Source of the DNA: Myxococcales bacterium UBA1660
GTDB taxonomy: Bacteria; Myxococcota_A; Polyangia; Polyangiales; Houyiibacteriaceae
NCBI GenBank assembly: GCA_002320815.1
Contig: DCLA01000068.1
Location: 68,740 to 132,739, forward strand
Reading direction: 5' to 3'
DNA length: 64,000 bases
The position numbers and the translations under genes are program-made. Below are positions 46,858-53,510 of this stretch, piece after piece. Below the pieces are notes generated by a model. The model was given only the letters and a program-made list of their open reading frames with translations, ran no database searches and was not told the origin of the DNA. The first letter of the stretch is position 1; each line of letters opens with the position of its first letter.

Positions 46858-48098
46858 TGCGCGCGCTCGTCGCCTCGCTCTCGGTCGCCGTGCTCTCGGT
46901 CGCCTTGCCAGCGTCGGGGGCGGCCCACGCGCGACCGGCGGCGCTCACCGGCGTGCACGCGCGCGCTGGCGGCGACCTGGTCGCCGGCGCGACTTGGGGC
47001 CTGGTCTTCCGCGACGACGGAGCGTGGTCCTTGGGGTGCGCCGCGGCCTACGGCGTCGACGCCAACGTGCAGGATGCCTCGCTGGCGCTCGACGGCGCCG
47101 GGGTCATGGTGCTGGGCACCTACGACGGGCTCTTCGAGTCCCGCGACGGCTGCACCTTCGACCGGGGTCCCGCGCCCCTCGACGAGGGCTGGACGGTCGC
47201 GGTGGCCACCGCGACAGATGGCTCGGTCCTCGCCGCGCTCTCCTCGGTCAGCCAGGCCGACCAGCTCTACCGCCGCGCCGTGGGCGGTCCGTGGGCGCCG
47301 CACGGCGGGCCGCTGGAGCGCTTGGTCTCGGATCTGGTCTTCGATGGGGAGACCCTCTGGATGACCACCTTCCGGCCGCGCACGGCCGCGGGACCGCCGG
47401 CGGTCTTCCTGGAGCGCAGCGACGACGGGGGGCTCACCTTCGAGGCGTGGGAGCTCCCGGTGGTGGACTCCGAGTACGGCGCGCACCTGCTCGCCGCGCG
47501 CGATGGCGAGGTGCATCTCGCGGTCCGGCACTTCGAGGGCGAGGCGGTCCCCGAGCGGCTGCTCCGCTTCGCGGACGACGCGTTCACCCAGGTGCACGCG
47601 ATGGTGCAGATGGAGGCCGGCCTCTGGACCGAGGACGGCCTCTGGGTGATCGCCCGGGCCGGCGGGCTCGACCTGGCGCCCGACGGCGTCGCCTTCGCGC
47701 GCATCCACGACGTGGCCGGTCGCTGCCTCGCGGAGATCGATGGTGAGCTCCTGGCGTGCACCGATCCGGCCCGCGACGGGATGGCCCTCGGCGCGGTCAC
47801 GACGGACTCGGTGGAGCCATGGCTCCAGCTCGCCGAGCTGAGCGCGTTGCGCGCGTGTCCGGCGGCCTCCGAGGCCGCGGCCACGTGCCCGATGTTCCGC
47901 GAGGCGCTCGCCGAGGACGTCCAGGTCCCGGTGGACGGCGTGCCTCCCCCCGGGACCGCGCTGCCTGACGAGGGCGGCTGCGCGGTGGGCGGCGCCGAGG
48001 GCGCCCCCGGGTTCGGGGGCGCCCTCGCGCTCGCCTGGGTCGCTCAGCGCCGGCGGCGCCGGAAGAAGAGCGCCAGGCCGACCAAGCCCGCGCCGTAG
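46857..48098 (+). CDS. Secreted protein with degenerate MYXO-CTERM-like tail
   Basis: 413 residues, start overlapping the acyl-CoA dehydrogenase stop. Signal peptide (cleaved near GAAHA, residue 24). Beta-strand repeats with LFESRDGCTFDRG, LERSDDGGLTFEAWELP and similar blocks resemble sialidase-like or BNR propellers. The C-terminus has a Cys-Ala-Val-Gly motif, a weak hydrophobic helix (GGALALAWVAQ), a run of five Arg, then 12-14 further residues unusual for sorting tails. Those last residues are encoded antisense to the MYXO-CTERM tail of the convergent gene. Cotranscription with a metabolic enzyme may be accidental. Confidence 0.8.
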   Translation: MRALVASLSVAVLSVALPASGAAHARPAALTGVHARAGGDLVAGATWGLVFRDDGAWSLGCAAAYGVDANVQDASLALDGAGVMVLGTYDGLFESRDGCTFDRGPAPLDEGWTVAVATATDGSVLAALSSVSQADQLYRRAVGGPWAPHGGPLERLVSDLVFDGETLWMTTFRPRTAAGPPAVFLERSDDGGLTFEAWELPVVDSEYGAHLLAARDGEVHLAVRHFEGEAVPERLLRFADDAFTQVHAMVQMEAGLWTEDGLWVIARAGGLDLAPDGVAFARIHDVAGRCLAEIDGELLACTDPARDGMALGAVTTDSVEPWLQLAELSALRACPAASEAAATCPMFREALAEDVQVPVDGVPPPGTALPDEGGCAVGGAEGAPGFGGALALAWVAQRRRRRKKSARPTKPAP

Positions 48099-48388
48099 CC
48101 GGCGCGACCGCCGGCCGCGCACCCGTCGTCGTCGTCGTCGTCCGCGGGCGTGGTGCCCGCGTCCGCGGAGCCGCAGGTGTTGGTCCACGCGGTCTGACTG
48201 CCCGAGGGGTCACAGCTCAGGCAAGAGTCCGCCGGGTTCGCCTCGCCGCTGGTGAAGCAGTCGCCGTCGATGAGGCAGCAGTTGCCGCCGCAGCAGATGG
48301 CGTCGACCTGCGAGCCGACGTCCTCCTGAGCCGCCGCGCCAGAGGCGAAGAGCCCCAGCGCGAGGGCCCCGAAAGCGAGCCGGCGCAT
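48044..48388 (-). CDS. Small Cys-rich MYXO-CTERM protein (paralogue of the next gene)
   Basis: 114 residues from the ATG at 48388, which overlaps the stop of the paralogous gene upstream. Signal peptide (ends AAAQ, residue 21), an ICCGGNCCLIDGDC cluster, SCLSCDPSGSQTAWT, a DDDDDD run, GCAAGG and a hydrophobic helix ending in FFRRRRR: a standard MYXO-CTERM signal. About 45% of positions match the neighbour by eye, so the two arose by duplication. The 3' end overlaps the convergent gene by 55 bases. Confidence 0.83.
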   Translation of the reverse strand: MRRLAFGALALGLFASGAAAQEDVGSQVDAICCGGNCCLIDGDCFTSGEANPADSCLSCDPSGSQTAWTNTCGSADAGTTPADDDDDDGCAAGGRAGYGAGLVGLALFFRRRRR

Positions 48389-48819
48389 CAAGCGGCCTTC
48401 CGGCGCCGGCGCGCGAAGAGAGCCATGGCGATCCAGAGACCGCCCGCGGCCCCACCGCCGGCCGCGCTGCAGCCGTCGTCGTCGTCGTCGTCGTCGGGCG
48501 TCGTGGTCCCGGCGTCGGTCTCCGTGGTGGAGCCGGCGTCGGTCTCCGTGGTTCCGGCATCTTCCTCGGTCACGCCGGCGTCTTCCTCGGTCATCGTGCC
48601 CGCGTCGGCGTCGCCGCAGCCGGCCACGTCGGTCCACGCCGTCTGGCTGGAGCTCGGGTCACACACCTGGCAGGCGTCGTCCGGGTTCTCGTCGCCGGAC
48701 GAGCGGCACACGGTGTCGATAAAGCAGCAGTTGCCGCCGCAGCAGATGGCGAACGCTTCCGACATCGGCGCTGCCGCCCAGAGCACGACTGCCGCGCTCA
48801 TCATCACCAAGAATCTCAT
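48388..48819 (-). CDS. Small Cys-rich MYXO-CTERM protein with Asp/Thr repeats
   Basis: 143 residues from the ATG at 48819, preceded by an ideal ribosome site (GGAGG, seven bases away); the ORF could start earlier but without a signal peptide. Signal peptide (ends SEAFA), AICCGGNCCFIDTVC, ACQVCDPSSSQTAWT, then repeats of EEDAGVTEEDAGTTETDAG, seven Asp, GCSAAGG, hydrophobic helix and RRRRKAA. It is the paralogue of the following gene with an expanded acidic repeat. Likely surface anchored after C-terminal processing. Confidence 0.83.
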   Translation of the reverse strand: MRFLVMMSAAVVLWAAAPMSEAFAICCGGNCCFIDTVCRSSGDENPDDACQVCDPSSSQTAWTDVAGCGDADAGTMTEEDAGVTEEDAGTTETDAGSTTETDAGTTTPDDDDDDDGCSAAGGGAAGGLWIAMALFARRRRKAA

Positions 48820-48907
48820 CGATTTCCTCCGATCCACGGCGGGTCCCATCCCGCCGCCCGGCCGGAGCATAGCACTCCTGGGGCAAATCCCCCCATTGGG
48901 TGAAGAT

Positions 48908-48920
48908 CCCCCGCCGGGGG
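48908..48920 (-). terminator. Short GC hairpin after the 535-residue membrane protein gene
   Basis: Five-base C and G arms around a three-base loop (CCCCC-GCC-GGGGG on the plus strand), four bases beyond the stop codon on the minus strand and followed by ATCTT. No real T-run, so it may only weakly terminate. Confidence 0.3.
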
Positions 48921-48924
48921 CGCT

Positions 48925-50532
48925 TCAGATCTCGAAGGCCATCGCCTCGAGGCGCGCCCGCTCGCGCACCGCGAGCACCTCGGAGGCCAGGTCGGCGACG
49001 GAGGCTTCCATGCCCCGGATCGCCAGCTCGATGCGCGACTCCACGAGGGGACCGGCGGCGTCGACGGTCCGCTGGAGCGCGTCGGCGAGCTCACCGAGCC
49101 GCGCGTCGAGCTCCTCCAGGTCGACCTCGGTGGCGTCGACGAGGGTGGCCACCGTCTCGCCGTGGGCTTCCTGGAGCCGCGCGAAGAGGTCTTCGGGGAC
49201 GATGCGCGGGAACATGCGCGCGTAGCGCACCAGCGATCGCCAGAGCTGGTCGGCGAGCTCGGGGTCGGGGTCCTTGCCGCGCAGGGTGCTGAGGCAGACC
49301 TCGATGTCCCGCCAGGCGTGGCGCCACTGGGCCAGCTCGAGCTGGTAGCGCATCTCCTGGGGCTGCGGCCACACCACGTGCTTCCAGGAGTGTTTGTGGG
49401 AGGTCGCCACGTCCTGCAGGTGCTTGGACGACTCGGGCAGCTTGTCGAAGAAGCAGACGGCGACCTCGGCCGCCAGCCCGAGGAGTCGGGGGCTGGCGAT
49501 GCGCCGGCGGAGGCGGTGGGTCGAGCGCTGCACCAGCATGGCGGCCTGGTTCAGGGTGAGCGCGGCCGCGTCGTCCAGGGTGCCGGCGTACTCGTGAGCC
49601 CAGCGATCCAGGTCCTGCAGGTGCTGGTCGCGGATGTCGGCCACCTGGTCCGCGAAGTGTTTGCGCATCTCCTCCAAGCGGCCGAGGTAGCGACCCGAGC
49701 GCCAGCGGAGGAAGAGGTAGAGGCCCATGTAGAGCCCGCCGTAGACCACCAGCCAGAGGCCGAGGGCGGCGGAGTTGGAGAGGGCGTCGCGGATGAAGCC
49801 CTCTTCCATCCCCATGTTCCGGATGAGGTAGCCCTCGACCCAATCGTGCAAGCGGGGCCGGATGCCGAAGCCCATGTCCACCAAGAGGGCGAGGAGGATC
49901 AGCAGGACCAACGAGATGCGCCGGAGCAGCACCCCGGGCGGGACCTTGGGATCCTGGGACATGCGCACCACGTGCTGGCTGCTGTAGACCACGTCGGCGG
50001 CACCGAAGACGAAGGCCAGGAGGCGCCGACCGAAGCCGTAGCGGGAGCGGACCTCGAGCTGGAAGATGGACTCGTCCGGCACCTCGGGGTCGGGGATGGG
50101 GGCGAAGCGGAGCGCCAGGAAGACCTTCCGCGCCGGCCCCTTCAGTCGGGGGACCGCGAGGATCTGCACCGGGCTCTCGGGGTGCTCCTCGCCGACGACC
50201 GCCTTGGCGAAGAGGTCTTTCACGGCGTGGTGCCCGCTGCGGAGCTCTTCCTCGATGGAGCGCAGCTTGGCCTCGACGCGATCGACATAGTCGGTGGGCG
50301 TCGCGCCCTGGTCGCTCAGGGCGGCCTCGGACCAGCTGGCGTCGGCGCCCTGGTCCCACCGGACCACGGTGGTGTTGGCCTCCTCGCGCAGGCGCTCGAG
50401 CGCCTTGGCCACCAGGCGCTCCTGGATCTTCCGATAGCGGACGAACCAGAGCACCTTGTGCACGAAGAAGGCCATCGCGCCCAGGATGAGCGCGTAGAAG
50501 AAGCCGGTCAGGATGGAGCCCACGCTCGCCAC
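48925..50532 (-). CDS. Membrane protein of unknown function with coiled-coil parts
   Basis: 535 residues. One N-terminal helix (about 8-28), a charged soluble region (about 35-195), two helices near 203-222 and 255-280, and a long charged, helical C-terminal region (about 290-535). The C-terminal region includes AADALQRTVDAAGPLVESRIELAIRGME, which looks coiled-coil. There are no catalytic motifs that I recognise. The topology (helix, large loop, helix pair, long cytoplasmic tail) suggests a scaffold or mechanosensitive-type structural protein, but this is a guess. Stands alone, with a 183-base gap upstream. Confidence 0.75.
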   Translation of the reverse strand: MASVGSILTGFFYALILGAMAFFVHKVLWFVRYRKIQERLVAKALERLREEANTTVVRWDQGADASWSEAALSDQGATPTDYVDRVEAKLRSIEEELRSGHHAVKDLFAKAVVGEEHPESPVQILAVPRLKGPARKVFLALRFAPIPDPEVPDESIFQLEVRSRYGFGRRLLAFVFGAADVVYSSQHVVRMSQDPKVPPGVLLRRISLVLLILLALLVDMGFGIRPRLHDWVEGYLIRNMGMEEGFIRDALSNSAALGLWLVVYGGLYMGLYLFLRWRSGRYLGRLEEMRKHFADQVADIRDQHLQDLDRWAHEYAGTLDDAAALTLNQAAMLVQRSTHRLRRRIASPRLLGLAAEVAVCFFDKLPESSKHLQDVATSHKHSWKHVVWPQPQEMRYQLELAQWRHAWRDIEVCLSTLRGKDPDPELADQLWRSLVRYARMFPRIVPEDLFARLQEAHGETVATLVDATEVDLEELDARLGELADALQRTVDAAGPLVESRIELAIRGMEASVADLASEVLAVRERARLEAMAFEI

Positions 50533-50562
50533 GCGGGCGCATTAACGCACAGCGCGGGCGTC

Positions 50563-50610
50563 GGCAGGGATTTTCTCCCGAAGCGCCGGCAGGGACTCTC
50601 CTGGAGCGCC
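50563..50610. repeat. Imperfect tandem repeat of about 24 bases
   Basis: Two adjacent copies (GGCAGGGA...GAAGCGCC at 50563-50587 and GGCAGGGA...GGAGCGCC at 50588-50610) lie in the only sizeable noncoding gap here (50533-50715). Each copy carries a GGGA...TCC half-hairpin. No function assigned. Confidence 0.5.
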
Positions 50611-50680
50611 GGGTGTCGCCTCGGCGAACCGGCCCGGCCGTCGCGCCCGCGGAACCACCACGCGCGACGGGGCCGGTGGC

Positions 50681-50708
50681 GGGGATGCGCGGGGAGCCGC
50701 GCATCCCC
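50681..50708 (-). terminator. Perfect 12-base stem-loop after the small regulator-like gene
   Basis: GGGGATGCGCGG and CCGCGCATCCCC flank a GGAG loop, eight bases past the stop of the 120-residue minus-strand gene. There is no T-run, so it may be a stabilising or intrinsic GC-type terminator. Confidence 0.5.
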
Positions 50709-50715
50709 ACGACGG

Positions 50716-51078
50716 CTAGGCGGTCTTGATCACGAAGCCGTTGCGGCGGTCACCGCGGACGAAGCGGATGAGGCTCCGCTCCTCGAGCTCGTTGATCATC
50801 GCGCGGGCGCGGCGGCGGGGGACCTCGCACCGTTCGACGAGGACCTGGACCATGCGCTCGCGGCCGGGGCGGCGTTTGCGCGAGGGCATGAACTTGCCGA
50901 AGTGGGCGGCGAGGTAGCGCGCGAAGCGCGCGACCCCCAGCGCGTCCCGTCGGCGCACGACCGCGACCGGAGCGGCGACGGAGTGGACCTCGACCTCGAG
51001 GTCGTCGTCGTCGACGTCCGCGCGGAACACGCGACCGGTGGAGGGCTGGGGATCGTACGCCATGGCCTGGCCGCTCAT
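50716..51078 (-). CDS. Small basic protein, possible winged helix
   Basis: 120 residues. An acidic N-terminal stretch (VDDDDLEVEV) is followed by a basic helical domain: RFARYLAAHFGKFMPSRKRRPGRERMVQVLVERCEVPRRRARAMINELEERSLIRFVRGDRRNGFVI. The second half has the helix-helix-wing spacing of a winged-helix DNA-binding domain. Start overlaps the stop of the 71-residue gene upstream (ATGA), so the two are coupled. Followed by a perfect stem-loop. Not recognised as a named family. Confidence 0.7.
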   Translation of the reverse strand: MSGQAMAYDPQPSTGRVFRADVDDDDLEVEVHSVAAPVAVVRRRDALGVARFARYLAAHFGKFMPSRKRRPGRERMVQVLVERCEVPRRRARAMINELEERSLIRFVRGDRRNGFVIKTA

Positions 51079-51290
51079 CGGAGGCTCCGGAAGCGGGTCA
51101 TCTTGCCGTTCTGGAACTCCATCTTCAGCCGGCCATCGTTGCGCTGAACCATGACCGTACCGCGGGCGGAGCGGGAGAGGCGCTTGGCGAGGAGCACGGC
51201 CTCGGCGCGATCCGCGCAGTCGTGCTGCACCTCACCGGTGTCGATGATGAAGTTCCCCGTCGTGGGGCCGGAGTGTTCGGAAGGGCTCAT
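51075..51290 (-). CDS. Small unknown protein (71 residues)
   Basis: From the ATG at 51290; the longer frame to 51368 would cross the start of the divergent methyltransferase. The sequence is FIIDTGEVQHDCADRAEAVLLAKRL, then RSARGTVMVQRNDGRLKMEFQNGKM: a small alpha/beta domain resembling DUF2188-like proteins (A-A-RARGSVVVRRRDGTVEEE pattern), but the match is by feel only. Translationally coupled with the next gene. Confidence 0.6.
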   Translation of the reverse strand: MSPSEHSGPTTGNFIIDTGEVQHDCADRAEAVLLAKRLSRSARGTVMVQRNDGRLKMEFQNGKMTRFRSLR

Positions 51291-51366
51291 GCCGGGACCT
51301 ACATACACATCCCGTTCCAACCTTGATCCGTTGCCAGCGCGCCCCCCTTCGCGCATCGTCCGAGGC

Positions 51367-51936
51367 ATGGCCGAATCGGACCGCGAGAAGTGGGATGCGC
51401 GCTATCGCGCCGGACCCGTGAGCGCCGGAGACCCCGCTTGGCTCCTGGAATTCGTGGGGGATCTGCCCGAGAGCGGGCGCGCGCTGGACATCGCCGCCGG
51501 CGCCGGCCGCGTCTCCATCTGGCTCGCTCGGCGCGGCTTCGAGGTGAGCGCCATCGACATCTCGCCCGTCGGTCTCGCGCTCGCACGTGAGGCAGCAGCG
51601 GACGAGGGGGTGCAAATCGCCACACACGTCACCGATCTCGAGCGCGAGCCTTTTCCCGAAGGGCCTTTCGACCTCGTTGCATGCTTCCACTATCGGCAGC
51701 GGGCGCTCTTCCCGCTGATCGCGGCGAACATCGCGCCCGGCGGGGTCGTCGTCGCGGAGCTGGCCACGGTGCGGACCCTCGAGCGGCGCCCGAAGCCCTC
51801 GCGACGCTGGCTGGCCCGCCCCAACGAGCTCCTCGAGGACAGCAAGGGGCTGGAGATCGTCTACTACCGCGAAGCTTGGATCGACGACCGCCACGTGGCC
51901 CGGCTGGTCGCGCGGCGCCCGGTCGACGACGACTGA
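51367..51936 (+). CDS. Class I SAM-dependent methyltransferase
   Basis: 189 residues from the ATG at 51367. SAM motif I is ALDIAAGAGRVSIWLA, motif II is VSAIDISPVGL, and FDLVACFHYRQRALFPLIAANIAPGGVVV holds motifs III-IV; close to the TehB/UbiE-like group. The N-terminal KWDARYRAGPVSAGDPAWLLE resembles tellurite-resistance TehB-like and thiol methyltransferases. Substrate unknown. Divergent from the small coupled pair across 76 bases. Confidence 0.88.
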   Translation: MAESDREKWDARYRAGPVSAGDPAWLLEFVGDLPESGRALDIAAGAGRVSIWLARRGFEVSAIDISPVGLALAREAAADEGVQIATHVTDLEREPFPEGPFDLVACFHYRQRALFPLIAANIAPGGVVVAELATVRTLERRPKPSRRWLARPNELLEDSKGLEIVYYREAWIDDRHVARLVARRPVDDD

Positions 51937-51949
51937 CGCCCGAGCGCGG

Positions 51950-52687
51950 TCAGTGGCGGCGGACGACCAGGCGCTCGACCAGCGCGGCGCCCAGGACGAA
52001 GACGAGGACCACCATCGCGTGGCCCAGGACCAGGTGGCTGGGTCCGCCGACGGGACAGTGGAGCTCGAGCACCAGGTTTCCGCCGAGGCCGGCGGCGGCG
52101 GCGGCGAGTACGCGACCGAAGGGCGCGCCGCGGTCCAGGAGACGCAGGAGCGCGTAGGCGGGGAGACCGGCCAGGAGCCCGAAGCCGAAGCAGGGCAGGG
52201 CGTGCTGCCAGGGGGCCAGCGCCTGGTCGGGGCGAGCGGCCACGTGGTCGTGGAGGCCCGGGAGCAGCGCGACCGCCAGGGCGACGCCGATCGCGGCCAC
52301 GGCCAGGCCCACCTTGGTCCAGCGCGAGACGGCGGGCAGGTAGATGGGGCGGAAGGCGATGACGACCGCCAAGGTCAGGAGCGACCCGATGGAGCCCACC
52401 ACCGCGGCCAGGGTCAGGGGCGGGAAACCCGCCAGGTCGGCCCGTGGCGAGAAGGCCGCGGTGCCGGCGGCGATGAGCACGAAGCAGAGGAGGGCGAAGA
52501 GCCGGCGTCGTGGGGTGGGCTGCTCGGCCAGGCGACCCAGCCGCCGCGCGCCGCTCTTGTCCACGTCGGCCCGTACGTCGGCGAAGAGCGCGTCGAGGTC
52601 GCCCGCGCTCAGCTCCGCGGCCCCCGCGTCGAGGTCGTCCAGGAAGGCGAGCTCCGGTTCGGGCTCGTCGCGCAGTGCTTCGCTCAT
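51950..52687 (-). CDS. Membrane anti-sigma factor, NrsF/DUF1109-like
   Basis: 245 residues. A soluble N-terminus (about 1-65) with acidic residues (ELAFLDDLDAGAAELSAGDLDALFADV) is followed by six membrane helices. The segment LELHCPVGGPSHLVLGHAMV near the end matches the Cys-Pro...His pattern of NrsF-type anti-sigma factors that hold ECF sigma factors at the membrane. The start overlaps the sigma factor stop (ATGA), and its adjacency to sigma is the strongest argument. Signal unknown. Confidence 0.8.
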   Translation of the reverse strand: MSEALRDEPEPELAFLDDLDAGAAELSAGDLDALFADVRADVDKSGARRLGRLAEQPTPRRRLFALLCFVLIAAGTAAFSPRADLAGFPPLTLAAVVGSIGSLLTLAVVIAFRPIYLPAVSRWTKVGLAVAAIGVALAVALLPGLHDHVAARPDQALAPWQHALPCFGFGLLAGLPAYALLRLLDRGAPFGRVLAAAAAGLGGNLVLELHCPVGGPSHLVLGHAMVVLVFVLGAALVERLVVRRH

Positions 52688-53232
52688 CGGGGGGCCAGGT
52701 TTCGGAGGAGCGCCTCCAGCTTGCGGTAGGCGCGATGGGCGCGGACCCGGACGGCGCCCTCGGAGGAGCCGACGATCTCGGCGACCTCCTTGTAGGGGCG
52801 CTCCTGGAAGTAGTGCAGCTCGACCACCTCGCGCTGGGTCTCGGGGAGCTGAGCCAGGGCGTCGTGGAGGAGCTGGGCGCGCTGCTCGAGCTCCAGGTCG
52901 CTGCGCATCGGCTCGGGCGCGGCTTCGCGCTGCTCGTCCAGCTCCACGTGCTGCCGCCGCTTGCTGCGGCGCCAGTGCTCGCGGACCAGGTTCATGGCGA
53001 TGGTCAGCAGCCACGGGCGCAGCTTGCCGTCGCGGCGGAAGTCGTTCCGCGCGCCGTGGAGCTTGAAGAAGGTCTGCTGGGTCACCTCGCGCGCGAGGTC
53101 TTCGTCCCGGAGGTGGCGCCGGGTCAGCCCGTGGACGATGGGCGCCCACCGCTCGAAGAGCTCGCGGAAGGCCGCCTGGTCTCCGTCGACGTAGGCGAGC
53201 ATCAGCTCTTCGTCGGTGCGCTTCGCCGTCAC
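52684..53232 (-). CDS. ECF-type RNA polymerase sigma factor
   Basis: 182 residues from the GTG at 53232; a longer frame to 53295 lacks support. Region 2: AYVDGDQAAFRELFERWAPIVHGLTRRHLRDEDLAREVTQQTFFKLH...RPWLLTIAMNLVREHWRR. Region 4: ALAQLPETQREVVELHYFQERPYKEVAEIVGSSEGAVRVRAHRAYRKLE. It directs polymerase to its own set of promoters, probably including the divergent AgmX-like gene, which has two GGAAC...GTC elements upstream. Held inactive by the coupled membrane anti-sigma factor. Confidence 0.94.
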   Translation of the reverse strand: MTAKRTDEELMLAYVDGDQAAFRELFERWAPIVHGLTRRHLRDEDLAREVTQQTFFKLHGARNDFRRDGKLRPWLLTIAMNLVREHWRRSKRRQHVELDEQREAAPEPMRSDLELEQRAQLLHDALAQLPETQREVVELHYFQERPYKEVAEIVGSSEGAVRVRAHRAYRKLEALLRNLAPR

Positions 53233-53337
53233 CGCGCGTGAGCGTACCCGAGTGGGGGCACGAAACACAGGGAGCGACAGAGCCAGCGCATGCACGTCGG
53301 GTTTACGAAACCTGGCGGGGCTCGTTACGGCGGGCGC

Positions 53338-53361
53338 GGAACATCTTTTTTTCGCGTCGTC
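53338..53361 (+). promoter_or_regulatory. Candidate ECF promoter P1 for the AgmX-like gene
   Basis: GGAAC at 53338-53342 and GTC at 53359-53361, 16 bases apart, fit the general ECF promoter form (GGAAC...GTC). A T7 run lies in the spacer. Located 150-173 bases before the start codon. Confidence 0.35.
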
Positions 53362-53387
53362 GGAACCTGCCGGCCGGGAGTGGTGTC
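53362..53387 (+). promoter_or_regulatory. Candidate ECF promoter P2 for the AgmX-like gene
   Basis: A second copy of the same layout starts one base after P1: GGAAC at 53362-53366 and GTGTC at 53383-53387, spacer 16. Two tandem matches in a 279-base gap facing away from an ECF sigma gene make recognition by that sigma plausible. Confidence 0.4.
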
Positions 53388-53510
53388 GGTTCTTTCGAGC
53401 GAGACGGTGGGGCCCCCGAAGAGTGGGCCCGCCCCCGCGAGCCGGAGCCGATGGGTGGCCCCGGCGAGGCCGACGTGCGGGCTGCGTGCCCGAGGAGAGG
53501 AGAGACCGCG

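Noticed and set aside
48470..48600. Simple-sequence repeat (TCG)n as a microsatellite or CRISPR-like array
   Set aside because: It encodes the poly-Asp and EEDAG/TTETDAG repeats of the MYXO-CTERM gene; no spacers or regular repeat units.
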